A stretch of DNA of 64,000 bases from Haemophilus parainfluenzae (GCF_003252725.1 NZ_QEPO01000002.1:372001-436000); one strand, 5' to 3'. Positions 24,979 through 36,229 are shown, counted from the stretch's first letter. Notes: a model not told the origin generated them from the sequence alone. Program-made: numbers and translations.

Positions 24979-25008
24979 AAAGCTTAGTATTTCTACTAAG
25001 CTTTATGA
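24979..25008 (-). terminator. Terminator of the ferritin operon
   Basis: AAAGCTTAGTA and TACTAAGCTTT form an 11-bp stem with a 4-nt loop just after the second ferritin's stop; the minus strand continues into TATTTTA. Confidence 0.75.
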
Positions 25009-25016
25009 TTATCTAA

Positions 25017-25517
25017 TTAAGCAGTTTGACCAGCAAGGTTACCTAAATCTTTATCGATTAAGAATAAGCCTTTGCCATCTTCGCCAAGAAGATTTAATTT
25101 GTCTAAAATACCGCTGAATAATTTCTCTTCTTCGTGTTGTTCTGCAACATACCATTGTAAGAAATTGAATGCAGAGTAGTCTTTTTCTTCAAAAGTTTTA
25201 CCCACTAATTCATTGATTTTACTTGTGATCAGTTTTTCGTGTTCATAAGTTAATTCAATGATTTCTTTTAATGATTTGTACTCATGCGCAGGCGCTTCAA
25301 TTGCTGTGATTACCGCTAATGCACCTGTTTCATTTAAATAAGTAAATAATTTACGCATGTGTTGCATTTCTTCTGCAGCATGAGCTGATAAGAATTTAGC
25401 TGCACCTTCAAAACCGTTTTGTTCGCACCATGCGCTCATTTGTAAGTAAAGGTTTGAAGAGTAGAACTCAAGGTTCATTTGATCATTTAATAATTTGATT
25501 ACGTTTGATGATAACAT
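25017..25517 (-). CDS. ftnB: Bacterial non-haem ferritin (second gene)
   Basis: A ferritin subunit of 166 residues that stores iron as a 24-mer. The four-helix ferritin domain shows [20 protein letters not shown] with the first ferroxidase glutamate, [15 protein letters not shown] with the E-x2-H motif, and [16 protein letters not shown] near residue 125. It lies 20 bp after its paralogue with a good AAAAGGAG site; the pair probably makes mixed shells, as in H. influenzae. The C-terminus is slightly longer (NLAGQTA). The symbol follows the H. influenzae-like order and could be swapped. Confidence 0.92.
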   Translation of the reverse strand: MLSSNVIKLLNDQMNLEFYSSNLYLQMSAWCEQNGFEGAAKFLSAHAAEEMQHMRKLFTYLNETGALAVITAIEAPAHEYKSLKEIIELTYEHEKLITSKINELVGKTFEEKDYSAFNFLQWYVAEQHEEEKLFSGILDKLNLLGEDGKGLFLIDKDLGNLAGQTA

Positions 25518-25537
25518 TTTGTATTCTCCTTTTAAAA

Positions 25538-26023
25538 TTATAATGTTGCTAAATCACGATCGATAAAGTAAAGCGAACGACCGTCTTCACCCACCAAGTT
25601 AAATTTATCAATAATGCTATTGAATAATTTTTCTTCTTCGTGTTGTTCTGCAACGTACCATTGTAAGAAGTTAAAAGTAGAATAGTCTTTGTTTGCAAAT
25701 GTTACTTCAACTAATTCATTAATTTTAGAAGTAATGAATTTTTCGTGTTCAAGTGTGGTTTCAAACACTTCTTTAAGTGATTTGTAGTCATTTTTAGGTG
25801 CATCAATTTTACCTAAAAGTGGCATACCACTTGTTTCACTCACATATTTGAATAATTTTTGCATGTGTTCTAATTCTTCATCAGCATGACGAAGTAAAAA
25901 TGCTGCAGCACCTTCATAACCGTGTTTGCTACACCAAGAACTCATTTGTAAATAAACATTAGAAGAGTAGAACTCTAAATTGATTTGTTCATTTAACTTA
26001 TCTGCGATTGCTTTATTAAGCAT
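25538..26023 (-). CDS. ftnA: Bacterial non-haem ferritin (first gene)
   Basis: The promoter-proximal ferritin, 161 residues, very similar to its downstream neighbour. The ferroxidase-site segments are [36 protein letters not shown] and [16 protein letters not shown]. An AGGAG ribosome site (in GGAAAGGAGTTGG) precedes ATG 26023. Three Fur-like sequences lie 84-203 bp upstream. In E. coli ftnA is switched on by Fur-iron from several upstream sites, and a similar arrangement is possible here. Confidence 0.93.
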   Translation of the reverse strand: MLNKAIADKLNEQINLEFYSSNVYLQMSSWCSKHGYEGAAAFLLRHADEELEHMQKLFKYVSETSGMPLLGKIDAPKNDYKSLKEVFETTLEHEKFITSKINELVEVTFANKDYSTFNFLQWYVAEQHEEEKLFNSIIDKFNLVGEDGRSLYFIDRDLATL

Positions 26024-26106
26024 AAACCAACTCCTTTCCTTATTAAGTAGAGATTAAAAATAAAAACAAGACTGCTTAACTTGTCATCGGTGTGCATTCT
26101 AATCTC

Positions 26107-26226
26107 GCAAATGAGAATGGTCAAGTGTTTTTTTAAATATTTTTTTATAAGCCACTAATAATAAAGGAGAAATCAATGTTAATTATTCTCATTTATGTAA
26201 CATATGTAAAATAAATTCTCATTATC
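26107..26226 (-). promoter_or_regulatory. Cluster of three Fur-like sites upstream of ftnA
   Basis: The core AATGAGAAT, typical of Fur boxes, occurs three times: 26107-26125 (12/19 to the consensus), and on the minus strand at 26178-26196 (14/19) and 26208-26226 (14/19, with intact GATAATGAGAAT). Counts were done by eye. Confidence 0.5.
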
Positions 26227-26274
26227 AGATCAAGAATGATGAAATCTGCAGAATTTGAAGTACGCAATTGTATT

Positions 26275-26675
26275 CAGAATTCACGTAGCGTTATCTCAAA
26301 ATTTCATTCCAATTTAATTATTCCATCACAAAGACATACATTTATTTCTTTTATATCCATAATCCCAAAATCACCTTATTTTGAGTAATGCATGAAATAG
26401 GATAGTCACCTATATTGATTTGTGACATATTTATATATTTAATTTAACATAATATACATTATGCGAAATAAATTACAAGGTTAGTAAAGGCTACGTATTA
26501 ATAAGATCACAGAGTTATGCACAGGTCACGGATACCATTCAAACGATGCGAAATCTAGTCTCGCAACACTTTGCAATAAGATTAAATAATGATTTACACA
26601 CTCTAAAGTTGTTATGTAAGGAAAAAATAAAGACGTTTATATGTATCAAATAATGACAACGCTACGTGAATTCTG
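26275..26675. repeat. 401-bp block bounded by an 18-bp perfect inverted repeat
   Basis: CAGAATTCACGTAGCGTT at 26275-26292 recurs as its exact reverse complement at 26658-26675. The outer flanks share no clear target duplication, and the interior encodes nothing recognisable. It may be a miniature transposable element or the ends of a decayed element, or it may form a large cruciform. Confidence 0.55.
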
Positions 26676-26714
26676 CGTTATTTTATGAGGTGAATATCAT
26701 CAGATTTAAAAAAG

Positions 26715-26751
26715 AAAAACGTAAATCTCAGGGATTAAGATTTACGTTTTT
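26715..26751 (-). terminator. Terminator after sbcB
   Basis: AAAAACGTAAATCT and AGATTTACGTTTTT form a perfect 14-bp stem. On the minus strand it runs into TCTTTTTT, 43 bp after the sbcB stop. Confidence 0.85.
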
Positions 26752-26793
26752 GATGAATGGTATTTGTGTGACTATGTCACGATATGTATAAGG

Positions 26794-28215
26794 TTAAGAT
26801 AACAGTTTTGCTCCGTATTCATAAACCTGTTGCAGTAAATTCAGTTTGGTTGGATTATCCGAATATTCCTCTGCTAACTGCTGTAAACTTTCTTCAAATT
26901 TAACCGCACTTTGTTCTAATTTACGTTGGCGATATTTTTGCCATTTGATTTGCTCAGCACGATTTAGGGTTTTGTAGAAATGTCTTGCACGATAATGGAA
27001 TAACAATTCAGGAATTCGTTTATCTTCAAACGCTAAACCATGCTCAGCTAATTTTTCAGGTGGTAAATCGCGTAAAATAGCCATGTTGTTTTTATCGGCG
27101 TTGCTAAAGAAACCGTTATAAAGTTCTGTTTCTACATTATCACCCGGCTCAAATTCGCGCTCTTCTGAGAATATTTCAATAACTTTCTCGCGAATATCTA
27201 AGGATTGGCGCAATTTTGCTAAATTACCTAAGCATTGTTGTCTGTCTATCCCTAAACGAGCTGCATTTTCTGGCAGTAACGTTTTTGCAGGAGCTAAAAT
27301 TGGGCATTTATTAATATGAACCAATTTCAATGGAACTGATGAAACTCCCCTTTCTTCTAGCTCGCTTTTCTTGGTATATAAATCTTGTAGCAAATCAACC
27401 GCGCTTTTACTGAGTAAATTATCAATATCACCTGATAAATCACAGATGATTACAGCATTTTGATTAGTTGGATGCCATGCTAATGGTGCTACCCAAGCAC
27501 AATTGCCGCGATAATTCCCTAGCATACCTGAAACGTGCACTAATGGTGTCATTTCCGCGGTATCAATTAGCTTCTCAATTTCCCTCTTACCTCTATGCTC
27601 AAAGAAGAATTGAAATAATTTAGGCTGCTTTTCTTTGATTAATTTAGCCATAGCGATGGTTGCATACACATCCGCCATTGCATCATGGGCGTTTTCATGC
27701 TCAATACCATTTGCTTTGGTTAGCTTTTCTAAGCGAAAGCTTGGCATACCATCATCGTCATAAGCCCAATTTATCCCTTCTGGACGCAGTGCATAGCAAG
27801 CCCGGACTAAATCCAGTAAATCCCAACGAGAATTGCCATTTTTCCAACTATATTCATAGGGATCAATAAAATTGCGGTAAAAGGTGTAACGAGTCATTTC
27901 ATCGTCATAACGAATGTTGTTGTAACCCATCACACAAGTATTAGGTTGTGAAAACTCAGCTAGAATTTTTGCGGCAAATTCAGGTTCAGGAATCCCCTTT
28001 TCATTACATTCTTGTGGCGTGATTCCTGTGACCATTACGGCCTCTGGAGCAGGCAAATAATCATTGGTTTGCTTGCAATACAACATAATAGGCTCACCAA
28101 TGATATTGAAATCTGCATCGGTACGAATACCAGCAAATTGAGCAGGACGATCACTTGCCGGATTGATACCAAAACTTTCGTAATCGTAGATAAAAAAACT
28201 AAAATTGTTTGCCAT
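26794..28215 (-). CDS. sbcB: Exonuclease I (SbcB/XonA)
   Basis: A processive 3'-5' exonuclease on single-stranded DNA in recombination and mismatch repair. The 473 residues begin with a DnaQ-like fold: FFIYDYESFGINPASDRPAQFAGI carries the first catalytic D-x-E, VMGYNNIRYDDEMTRYTFYRN the second, and HENAHDAMADVYATIA the H-x4-D motif. SH3-like and helical domains follow. It starts 2 bp after the stop of the DMT transporter gene and uses that operon's promoter. Confidence 0.96.
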   Translation of the reverse strand: MANNFSFFIYDYESFGINPASDRPAQFAGIRTDADFNIIGEPIMLYCKQTNDYLPAPEAVMVTGITPQECNEKGIPEPEFAAKILAEFSQPNTCVMGYNNIRYDDEMTRYTFYRNFIDPYEYSWKNGNSRWDLLDLVRACYALRPEGINWAYDDDGMPSFRLEKLTKANGIEHENAHDAMADVYATIAMAKLIKEKQPKLFQFFFEHRGKREIEKLIDTAEMTPLVHVSGMLGNYRGNCAWVAPLAWHPTNQNAVIICDLSGDIDNLLSKSAVDLLQDLYTKKSELEERGVSSVPLKLVHINKCPILAPAKTLLPENAARLGIDRQQCLGNLAKLRQSLDIREKVIEIFSEEREFEPGDNVETELYNGFFSNADKNNMAILRDLPPEKLAEHGLAFEDKRIPELLFHYRARHFYKTLNRAEQIKWQKYRQRKLEQSAVKFEESLQQLAEEYSDNPTKLNLLQQVYEYGAKLLS

Positions 28216-28217
28216 AA

Positions 28218-29090
28218 TTAAGCCAAAATTTTATCTAAATAATATAAACAGAAAATTGCTGAAAGGCTGATAATAATACCAAACCAGTTGATTTTGGTGA
28301 TTTTTTCTTTGAAGAAAAATGCGCCGGTGATGGTGCCTAAACAAATAACACCAATATTCATTCCCGCAAAAACTAAGGTTGGGTTTTGTCCGAAGCTTTG
28401 GTGCGCTTTAATGTAAAACAGGATGTTAAAGAAATTCAATACACCTAAAATGATCCCCCCAATAAAGCTTGGCACTGTCCACTGAGTGCGTTTTAGGAAT
28501 AAATACAGGAACATGACACAAGCGGCTAATGAGAAAGCAATGAATAATGTGGTTGGGAATGCTCCCCCGCTTTTGGCCACTTGTTTGAATAAGATATCAA
28601 TCGTGCCATAACCAAACCAAACACCGATTAAGCTTAAAATCCCCTTAAAAGTGACCGCACTTTGTTCATTCGATTTGTTCAAAATACAGAATAAACCGAT
28701 GAATGCCAAAATAATACCAACAATTTTAGGCTGACTTAATGTTTCATGGAAAATAATAAAAGAGGCAACAATCGGTAGAAATAACGATAAGCGTTGTGCT
28801 GCATCCGAACGCACGATGCCAGCAAATTCAACCGCTTTAGACATAATGATAAATACGGTTGGTAATAAAATACCTAATGCTAGGAAAATAGGTGTGCTAT
28901 CACTTTGTGCCAAATATTCGGTAAATTCCAATCCTTTAAAATCAGGTTTGAGCAAGAAATAGCTTAATGAAATGGCGATAATATAGTTGAACGCAATTGC
29001 TTGTTCAATAATGATATTTTTCTTGCGAGCAACTTTGAGTAAAACCGACACGGCGACACTACATAGAATGGCAAAAATAAGGTTATGCAT
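28218..29090 (-). CDS. DMT-superfamily (EamA-like) transporter
   Basis: A 290-residue inner-membrane protein with ten predicted helices arranged as two EamA-like repeats (about 1-135 and 150-285). It resembles drug/metabolite transporters conserved in Pasteurellaceae. Substrate cannot be read from sequence. It follows mukB on the same strand, after a hairpin, and precedes sbcB by 2 bp, so the latter two are co-transcribed. Confidence 0.82.
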   Translation of the reverse strand: MHNLIFAILCSVAVSVLLKVARKKNIIIEQAIAFNYIIAISLSYFLLKPDFKGLEFTEYLAQSDSTPIFLALGILLPTVFIIMSKAVEFAGIVRSDAAQRLSLFLPIVASFIIFHETLSQPKIVGIILAFIGLFCILNKSNEQSAVTFKGILSLIGVWFGYGTIDILFKQVAKSGGAFPTTLFIAFSLAACVMFLYLFLKRTQWTVPSFIGGIILGVLNFFNILFYIKAHQSFGQNPTLVFAGMNIGVICLGTITGAFFFKEKITKINWFGIIISLSAIFCLYYLDKILA

Positions 29091-29123
29091 AATTCGTCCT
29101 AAATTCTCATAAAAATAACAATG

Positions 29124-29153
29124 AAAAAAGCGGCCAATTGCTTTGACCGCTTT
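29124..29153 (-). terminator. Terminator after mukB
   Basis: On the minus strand AAAGCGGTCAA and TTGGCCGCTTT pair (one G-T) around AGCAA and continue into TTTTCATTG. Confidence 0.75.
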
Positions 29154-29159
29154 AAAAAA

Positions 29160-32100
29160 CTACTCTGTTGCGCCAAAGCCACGCAAACCAACCACATGAA
29201 CTTGTTCTTGGTTGCCGGCAATTTTACGCACCAGTTTATAGGTTGTCCCTTTTTCAGGGCTGATATTCTCCGGTGCTGCGATAAGTAATTGCATATCCAA
29301 ACGTTCGCAAAGTTCGAACAAGGTGGAAATGGACTTACCATCCAAACGCGCCGCTTCATCTAAGAATAGTAAACGACATGGCACGATGTCTTTACCGCGA
29401 ATACGGCGGCTTTCCTCTTCCCAGCTTTGTACTACCATTAGTAGGATTGACATACCCGTACCGATCGCTTCACCTGTCGATAATGCGCCACTTTCAGCAC
29501 GTAACCAGCCATCTGCACCACGGAATACTTCAACTTCTAGCTCGAGATAATTACGGTAATCCAATAATTCTTCACCGATAGTTTGTGCTGTGCGTTGGCC
29601 CATATCAATATGCGGGTTAATGCGTTGATAAAGTTTCGCAATGGCTTCAGAGAAGGTAATACGATTATCACTGAATAAATCCTGATATTCTTCTTGTTTA
29701 CCAGACAGAGCATCAAGCAACATCGCATGTGTATCGCGAATATTGACCACTAAACGTACCGATTTCACCTGACCGAAGGCAATATTTTGTAGACCTTGGT
29801 TCAACATGCGAATACGATTTTGTTCACGTTGAATGGTTTTACGCATAATATTTGCCACACTTTCAGAACTGATCGCCAATTTTTTCTCACGGCCAGTCAA
29901 TTCTTCTGTTAAGCGATTAAGCTCAATTTCCATTTGCTCAATTGCATCAATCGGATCATCCGTTTTAATAATATCCTGACGAATACGTTCACGAAGATGT
30001 TGATATACCGCAATGAAGAAGCGAACTTTGTTTTCCGGTTTACGGCTGTCTTCAGAAATACGCAATGCATCGCGGAGATATTCATTATCAGCCACCGCAG
30101 TACGTAACGCACCTAAGGCTTTATCCGACATTGAACGTAAATCATCAGCAGATAAATAAGCCAACTCACGGCGATTGAGTCGTTTTTCCACATCGGAATT
30201 ACGAGATAAACGCAGAACCACGCACCAGCTGACTTTCGCTGCCACAACTAATTCACGTTGCGTTTTATAATCACGTTCTGCTTTGCGAATACGTTTATTT
30301 AAGTTCTCCGCTTCACTTTCAATAAGTGTTAATTGTTTTTCGACATAAGAACGACGTTGACGGCTGGTTGAAAGTTGTTGATACAACTCATCACGGCGAT
30401 TTCTTGCACGTTCCTCAGCCCCTTCATCAGCACGCACGCCCAATTCCCCAATCTCAGCAATTAATTCTTTCAACAATTGATTTTTACTGTCGTAAGAACT
30501 TTGCAATTGAATAAATACTTGGTTGTATTGTGCGAATTGGCTTTGTTTTTGACGTAACTGTTCACGTTGAGCATCACGTTGAGTCTGTAATTGCTCCAAA
30601 CGTTGACGAAGTTGCTCATTAAGCTCTGATGTTTCCGCTTGCCCTGCATCTTCATAACTGAAGTGATTTTTACGTTGCACCACATCCGCTAAAGCAAATA
30701 CACGTTGTTGTACTTGTTTTTGACGTTCAATCGCTTGGGTTAAATCAGCTTTTAAGCGTTCATAGTTTTCCGGATCGCTTTGTAAGGTATTGGCTATCGG
30801 TTCTAATTGTGACAACGCAACGCCATGTTGACGAATAAAGCTTTCATCTTGCTCTGCGATGTCTAATTGTTCGCGGCACTCTTCAATGCGATCAAGTAAT
30901 TCTTCATCAGCAAGCAAGTTAAGCTGTGGCATTAACTTATTCAACAATTGCATTTTTTCTTTGGCATTATCCAATTTAATGCGAATTTGTTGTTCGGTGC
31001 TTGAGAATTGATTGAGCTCGCGATCAATTTCATTGCGTTCTTGATTGATTTCCGCCATCACCTCTTCAGGGTTTGGTTGGAACGCAAGCGCTAGATGTAA
31101 GCCAACAAATTGACTAAAGTGTTCGTGTAAACGTTGACATTTTTGTACATCAAAGGCGATTTGTGCGTATTCTTCCGCAATTTCATCACGTTTAGCTTGT
31201 AATTCTTCTAAATGTTTTTCTCGTGCTGCACGGCCGAATAATGGAATTTGCGGGAATTTTGAATAACGCAATTCACGATCAGACACTTGCACCACAACGC
31301 CCATTTCAAGTTCTTGGGCTGAAAGTACGCTGTCATCAAAGGCATTTGGGTCACCTTCGATTAAATATAAATCATCTGGACAATCTTCTAAATTAGCTAA
31401 TTGTTCGCGTACCGTGTTGAGATCACGCACAACAATAGCATGACGGGCAGGACCATAAAGTGCCGAGAAATAAGGTGCATCTTCAATTGGTACATCATCA
31501 TATAATTCAGAAAGCAATACCCCACCAAAACGTTCTGCAAGCACGTTCAGACGAGCATCTTCAGAACCATCTGGTTGGCTTAAACGAGAGATTTGCTCGT
31601 CTAATTGTTGACGTTGTTTTTCTAAATTGTCACGTTGAATAGTCAGTTCACGTTCTTTTACCAATTGTGATTGCATAAAATGCATTACATCTTGGCTATG
31701 CTCGAAGGTTTCACCACTTTGCTCTTGTAAGCGTTCTAAAGCGGCTTGAGCAGTTAACCAAGCAGGTGCTTTACGAGCATTTTCTTCGTAAAGTGCGGTC
31801 AAACTTTCACGTTTTTGACGCAAGGTTGAACGGTTTTCTACTTGCTCAGCAAGTTCTTCATTTAAACTTTCAATGAGTTCTTCTTGTTCAGCGTGGTATG
31901 CTTCGAGTTCATCAGCGGTTTCTAAAGATAAATCAGCACGTTGATTAAAATCAGCCAATAATTTAACCGCACTTTGTTGTTGAGCATAGCGCTGCTCTAA
32001 CTCATGTAATTTCGCGCGTAATTGTGGGGTTTGTTGTGCTTGAATTTTTTGTGTTGGATATTCACGCAATAATTCTTTAGCGCTTTCCCAAGCACTTGAA

Positions 32101-33677
32101 CGTGGCATATCGCCAGCAATTTTGCACACCAACTGATAGGCTTTATCAAATTGTGATTTAGCCGCTTCAGAAATTGACATCTTATGCTCTAACTCAAGCA
32201 CTTGCTCGGTAAGACTTTCTGCATGGGCCGCAAATTCCGCATGGTAATCTTCCGCATTTTTCACGCTTAAATCCGCTAAACCACATAAGGTTTTCGCTTT
32301 TTCAAGCGCAGCAATCGCTTGTTGATATTGCAATGCACGGGTTTGTTGAGCATCTAATGCTTGTTGATAATCCGCAAGTTGCGCACGTACTTGGTCAATT
32401 TCAAGTTCCGTTTGCTCAAATTGTGCTTGGCTTTCTTCAAGCTGTTCGGTTGCAGTTTCTACAACCATTTTTTGTTCTTCTAATTTTTCTGTAAGCTCAG
32501 CCACATCTTCTTGGTAACGCGATACCTTTTCTTGATGACGTAATGCATTTAATACCAAGTTTAAGTGGTCAGCCGCACTTTGGTGATCTACTTCTAAAGT
32601 ACGTTCATTTTCTGCCAACTCTGCAGCTTCACGGCTTAAGTCAATTAAGCGATGTTGTGATAATTCTTGCTCAGCTTTTGCTTTATACCAATCACGGCGG
32701 AAACCTAGAGCGGCTTCGATATTGCCGCGGCGTTCATTGGCATTACGCATATAATCTGATGCCACATAATTCGTGGTTTCGGTGATTAAATGTTTGAATA
32801 AATCACGGTCAGATTGGGTAACTTTAATTGCTTCAAGGGTCATACGGTTTTCACGTAACGCACTTTCCATATCTTGGAAGGCTTTACGCACACCAAGATT
32901 TTCTGGCAATAAGTAATCACGTAAAGAACGGGTAATGGCGCTGGAAATACCACCGTATAAAGAAGCTTCGATTAATTTATAGAATTTGCTACGGTCTGAG
33001 GCACTACGTAAGCGTTTTGGAATAATACCCAAATCAAACATCATACCGTGATAATCGGTGATGGAATGATATTGCTTGAATTGCGCACCAAGATTTTCAA
33101 TTTTGTCTTTTAATTCATTTAAATTGAGTACGCGCGCTTGACGTTCACCGACAGCTTCGGTGAAAAGTGCGGTCGGATTTAAGGATAATTCTACCCCTTG
33201 AATCGAGAAGGTTTTTAAATCCACTTTCTTATCACGACCCGCAATTTGTTGCAGACGCACCCCCACGAGAATTCGTTGGTGACGAGAATTGATGGTATCC
33301 AATACCGCATAACACACACCTGGACGCAATTTACCGTGTAACCCTTTATCACGCGAACCGCCTGTCGAGCCGGCTTCTGTGGTATTACGGAAATGTAATA
33401 AGGTTAAGTCTGGAATCAACGCTGTCACAAAACCAGCCATGGTTGTGGATTTACCAGCACCGTTACCACCGGAAAGTGTAGTTACTAATTCATCTAAATC
33501 AAAAGTACGGGCAAAGAAACCATTCCAGTTAATTAAGGTCAGTGAACGGAATTTACCTCGTTCTACCCCATTATGTTGGTTTAATACAGGAGCAATAAAT
33601 TCTTCTTCAACCTGTTCGGTTGATTGCTCAGGCTCGTCTTGATAGATTTCGTTTTCAAGTTCTAATACATCAGACAT
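29160..33677 (-). CDS. mukB: Chromosome condensin subunit MukB
   Basis: MukB is the SMC-like ATPase of the MukBEF condensin that organises and separates sister chromosomes. The 1505-residue protein has Walker [10 protein letters not shown] (70-78) and two long coiled-coil arms (about 340-650 and 780-1110), interrupted by a hinge near 650-780. A C-terminal head carries the signature [15 protein letters not shown] and Walker [14 protein letters not shown]. Length is close to other MukB proteins. Its ATG overlaps the last base of the mukE stop, so mukF-mukE-mukB are tightly coupled. Confidence 0.98.
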   Translation of the reverse strand: MSDVLELENEIYQDEPEQSTEQVEEEFIAPVLNQHNGVERGKFRSLTLINWNGFFARTFDLDELVTTLSGGNGAGKSTTMAGFVTALIPDLTLLHFRNTTEAGSTGGSRDKGLHGKLRPGVCYAVLDTINSRHQRILVGVRLQQIAGRDKKVDLKTFSIQGVELSLNPTALFTEAVGERQARVLNLNELKDKIENLGAQFKQYHSITDYHGMMFDLGIIPKRLRSASDRSKFYKLIEASLYGGISSAITRSLRDYLLPENLGVRKAFQDMESALRENRMTLEAIKVTQSDRDLFKHLITETTNYVASDYMRNANERRGNIEAALGFRRDWYKAKAEQELSQHRLIDLSREAAELAENERTLEVDHQSAADHLNLVLNALRHQEKVSRYQEDVAELTEKLEEQKMVVETATEQLEESQAQFEQTELEIDQVRAQLADYQQALDAQQTRALQYQQAIAALEKAKTLCGLADLSVKNAEDYHAEFAAHAESLTEQVLELEHKMSISEAAKSQFDKAYQLVCKIAGDMPRSSAWESAKELLREYPTQKIQAQQTPQLRAKLHELEQRYAQQQSAVKLLADFNQRADLSLETADELEAYHAEQEELIESLNEELAEQVENRSTLRQKRESLTALYEENARKAPAWLTAQAALERLQEQSGETFEHSQDVMHFMQSQLVKERELTIQRDNLEKQRQQLDEQISRLSQPDGSEDARLNVLAERFGGVLLSELYDDVPIEDAPYFSALYGPARHAIVVRDLNTVREQLANLEDCPDDLYLIEGDPNAFDDSVLSAQELEMGVVVQVSDRELRYSKFPQIPLFGRAAREKHLEELQAKRDEIAEEYAQIAFDVQKCQRLHEHFSQFVGLHLALAFQPNPEEVMAEINQERNEIDRELNQFSSTEQQIRIKLDNAKEKMQLLNKLMPQLNLLADEELLDRIEECREQLDIAEQDESFIRQHGVALSQLEPIANTLQSDPENYERLKADLTQAIERQKQVQQRVFALADVVQRKNHFSYEDAGQAETSELNEQLRQRLEQLQTQRDAQREQLRQKQSQFAQYNQVFIQLQSSYDSKNQLLKELIAEIGELGVRADEGAEERARNRRDELYQQLSTSRQRRSYVEKQLTLIESEAENLNKRIRKAERDYKTQRELVVAAKVSWCVVLRLSRNSDVEKRLNRRELAYLSADDLRSMSDKALGALRTAVADNEYLRDALRISEDSRKPENKVRFFIAVYQHLRERIRQDIIKTDDPIDAIEQMEIELNRLTEELTGREKKLAISSESVANIMRKTIQREQNRIRMLNQGLQNIAFGQVKSVRLVVNIRDTHAMLLDALSGKQEEYQDLFSDNRITFSEAIAKLYQRINPHIDMGQRTAQTIGEELLDYRNYLELEVEVFRGADGWLRAESGALSTGEAIGTGMSILLMVVQSWEEESRRIRGKDIVPCRLLFLDEAARLDGKSISTLFELCERLDMQLLIAAPENISPEKGTTYKLVRKIAGNQEQVHVVGLRGFGATE

Positions 33678-34429
33678 TACTCTTGTTCTCCTGCATCATC
33701 AAATTCTTCATCAATTTCAACCGCACTTTCTTCATCATCGATATCATCAGCATGACTTGCCGCTTTTGCTTGTTTTTCCAATTCGAGAGATTGCGGTGTT
33801 GCCGCTTCCCCATCACGAATTAAGCGTGCTTGTGCTTCTAACGGGTCATCCCCGGAACGCACTTCAGCCCCAAAACGGAAAACTGATTCTGAAATCGTAA
33901 ATTTACCGCTATGTTGTTCACCCACGGTATGAATCATACCTAAACGGCGTAAACGACCGATCGCCGCACGGACTTTTTCTGCTAGTTTTTGTTTATCCAA
34001 ATCCGAACCGCTGGAACGTTGATTGACGGCTTTCAATAATTTACCTTCGTCCGCTAAATTCAGTAATTCATCATAAACTTCTTGTGTACTAAAGATGCCT
34101 TGCTGTGCCAAACGTTCTGGGCTTAAATACAAATAGCAAAGTACTTTTCCTACCAACATCTCTAATTCAGAAAGCACTGAACGGGCAATTAACGTCGTCG
34201 CTTTCGGACGTAAATAGAAAAAGCCTTCAGGAGCACGAATCAATTCCACATTGTAACGACGATAAAAACCATCCAACTCATTTTGGAAATCCATCAAAAA
34301 AGCATGATTATCTAATTGATCTGTGCTGATATGGCGACCTGAACGCAATAAGCTGTCCACTGTCGGGAAAATAGGATTTGCAATGGCATTTGCCAATTTC
34401 GGGGAAATTACATCTTGAATATCTGTCAT
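33677..34429 (-). CDS. mukE: Condensin accessory subunit MukE
   Basis: MukE binds the MukF kleisin middle region and modulates MukB. The 250 residues form two winged-helix domains, followed by an acidic tail rich in Asp and Glu (about 220-250). The N-terminal [27 protein letters not shown] is characteristic. It sits between mukF and mukB, the invariant gene order, and shares one base with mukB. Confidence 0.96.
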   Translation of the reverse strand: MTDIQDVISPKLANAIANPIFPTVDSLLRSGRHISTDQLDNHAFLMDFQNELDGFYRRYNVELIRAPEGFFYLRPKATTLIARSVLSELEMLVGKVLCYLYLSPERLAQQGIFSTQEVYDELLNLADEGKLLKAVNQRSSGSDLDKQKLAEKVRAAIGRLRRLGMIHTVGEQHSGKFTISESVFRFGAEVRSGDDPLEAQARLIRDGEAATPQSLELEKQAKAASHADDIDDEESAVEIDEEFDDAGEQE

Positions 34430-34475
34430 GGTTAATTTCTCATTTTATGAATTCGTTTTTGGGTAAGCCACGAAA

Positions 34476-35810
34476 TTAATATTTATCAATCACATGCGCT
34501 TGTACTTCTGCGCCGTAATCGTTAATTTCCTGCCATTGCGGATAAAGACCGGCTAAATCATCATTTGCCATACCTAAACGCACTGCTTGATCCACAATAA
34601 TACGTGCCACATCAAAATGACGTGAAAGCGGATAAGCCTCTAATTGTTCTTTTAAGACTAAACTTAAATCAATCGGACGATTATTTTCACGGTATTGAAT
34701 GAGTAAGCCTTGCATATGCTCGACGATTTGATCATGTAAATCAGCCAAAGATTCATATTGCAACTCTTCAGGTAATTCACCCAATGCATCATCTTCACGT
34801 AATACCATTTCCTCATCTCGCAGATCGATCAAACGTTCCGCTTGAGCGGTCCACAAGAACCAAGGATGATCGAAATAGCTGTGGATAGAGTTACGCAAGC
34901 GTTGTGAGAATACACGGTTTTTATCCATATCAATGGCGGTACGGATAAATTTATGCACGTGACGGTCATAACCAATCCATAAATCGATGGCTTGTTGTCC
35001 CCAGCTAATAATGCGGTCAAGTTTGGATTGTAAATCGGTAATTAATTGTTCAATAAAATACAGCTCATCATGGCCAATTACACAATCTTGAATACGTAAT
35101 AATTGAGCCTGTAACTTATCACCCGCTGCATTTAAGGTGTCTTGTAACTCACGTAAATTGCCTGAGGTTTCATCTAATAAACGTTCACAGCTAGAAATTG
35201 CAGCCTGCCAGTCTTTGGTAAGCAAATTGGCAATTTCTTCTTTAATGCTTTGCTGATTTTCATCCATCACGCGTTGTGATAAATCGATACTATCGAAAAT
35301 CTCTGCTACAGAATATTTTAACGGAGCGAAAACATTCCGACGCCAAAAGTGCTCATTCTCTCCTTTTGCAGTCCCTTCCTCTGCAGCATCAGATGCACGC
35401 TGAATTTCATCAGCCACAATAGAGAGTTGTACAGAAAGACGTAATGCAGAAAATTCACGCTGACGAATATAATAATCTGATACGCCAACACCTAGTGGGG
35501 TGAGACGATAAATGGAAAGGCCTTCAGTAAATTCACTGCTGAAACGGTTAAGAAAACGCTGTTTCACCAATTCATTGATAGCATTATTGGCACGGGTGGC
35601 AATCGCATCCGTTGATTGGTCAAAAGCATTGGATGTATGGCGGAAAATATCCACTAAATCGGCTTCTAGCATCTCACCGTCCAAACGTTCGTTGTTATAG
35701 ATGGCGATTGCCAGCAAAAACACCAAGCGCTCTGTCGGCAGATTTAACGAAAATTCCCGCTCTTTCGCCCATGAGACGAGTTCAGGAATAGTTTGTGAGG
35801 TTTCGATCAT
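34476..35810 (-). CDS. mukF: Condensin kleisin subunit MukF
   Basis: MukF is the kleisin bridging MukB heads. The 444 residues show the N-terminal winged-helix dimer domain ([20 protein letters not shown]), helical middle, and a C-terminal domain that caps MukB. The open frame runs 27 codons further upstream, but ATG 35810 (MIETSQT) gives the family's N-terminus and length. It is first in the mukFEB operon. The upstream E. coli neighbour smtA is absent here; fnr lies on the other side, divergently. Confidence 0.96.
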   Translation of the reverse strand: MIETSQTIPELVSWAKEREFSLNLPTERLVFLLAIAIYNNERLDGEMLEADLVDIFRHTSNAFDQSTDAIATRANNAINELVKQRFLNRFSSEFTEGLSIYRLTPLGVGVSDYYIRQREFSALRLSVQLSIVADEIQRASDAAEEGTAKGENEHFWRRNVFAPLKYSVAEIFDSIDLSQRVMDENQQSIKEEIANLLTKDWQAAISSCERLLDETSGNLRELQDTLNAAGDKLQAQLLRIQDCVIGHDELYFIEQLITDLQSKLDRIISWGQQAIDLWIGYDRHVHKFIRTAIDMDKNRVFSQRLRNSIHSYFDHPWFLWTAQAERLIDLRDEEMVLREDDALGELPEELQYESLADLHDQIVEHMQGLLIQYRENNRPIDLSLVLKEQLEAYPLSRHFDVARIIVDQAVRLGMANDDLAGLYPQWQEINDYGAEVQAHVIDKY

Positions 35811-35975
35811 TCGGTTACAAAAGCTTAAAATTGAACAAAAAATTTCTGAGATTATACAGGATTTTTTATCGTTCTTGAAATCTTCTTGCAAATTGAACGA
35901 ACTTTTTATCTTTCAAGATTATATGTGGCTAATCTGCGATATAAACAGATTATAAATAGACGTTATCTTCAAAAC

Positions 35976-36003
35976 AAAGAGCCACAAACTTGTGGCTCTT
36001 TCT
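35976..36003 (-). terminator. Terminator after the 31-residue membrane peptide gene
   Basis: AAAGAGCCACAA and TTGTGGCTCTTT form a 12-bp hairpin; the minus strand then reads GTTTTG. It lies 33 bp after the small gene's stop and before mukF. Confidence 0.75.
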
Positions 36004-36035
36004 TCTAAAAACTATCAAAAATTTGACCGCACTTA

Positions 36036-36131
36036 TTACAATAGATATCGCCAAACGAATGCGCTAACTAAAATAATTAGCATGATAATAATTTGTATTA
36101 AACGTTTTTTGGTTAATTTTTCTGCAGCCAT
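36036..36131 (-). CDS. Small single-span membrane protein (31 residues)
   Basis: An unlisted short gene on the minus strand, divergent from fnr. The peptide has a charged start (AAEKLTKKR), one strongly hydrophobic helix of about 17 residues (LIQIIIMLIILVSAFVW) and ends RYLL, the signature of a small inner-membrane protein with its N-terminus inside. An AAAGAG ribosome site sits 10 bp before ATG 36131, and a strong terminator follows, so it has a complete transcription unit. I do not recognise the family and assign no function. Confidence 0.6.
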   Translation of the reverse strand: MAAEKLTKKRLIQIIIMLIILVSAFVWRYLL

Positions 36132-36183
36132 ATTGATTTGCTCTTTGATAACTTCTGAAATTGACTATTTAGTGGTAGAATAA

Positions 36184-36197
36184 TTGCGTTAGATCAA
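36184..36197 (+). promoter_or_regulatory. FNR-like site upstream of fnr
   Basis: TTGCG-TTAG-ATCAA matches 8 of 10 dyad positions of TTGAT-N4-ATCAA, 33 bp before the fnr start. Autoregulation of fnr is known in E. coli. Confidence 0.4.
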
Positions 36198-36229
36198 TTT
36201 TACACTATATTTATCGATTTGAGGAATAA

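Larger units (their letters stand above)
26024..26793. other. 770-bp gene-free region between the ferritins and sbcB
   Basis: No convincing protein gene is visible on either strand. The longest frame near the right end is about 50 codons with no good start and no recognisable product. The stretch contains three Fur-like sequences at the ferritin end, a 401-bp block bounded by an 18-bp inverted repeat, and the sbcB terminator. It is markedly AT-rich. It may hide a small RNA or be the relic of a mobile element or deleted gene. Confidence 0.7.

Noticed and set aside
26505-26665. Roughly 50-codon frame in the inverted-repeat block
   Set aside because: It lacks a ribosome site and a good start, and its product resembles nothing known.
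29160-33677. Several plus-strand reading frames inside mukB
   Set aside because: They lie antisense within a complete gene with strong coiled-coil coding bias and show no ribosome sites or domain motifs.
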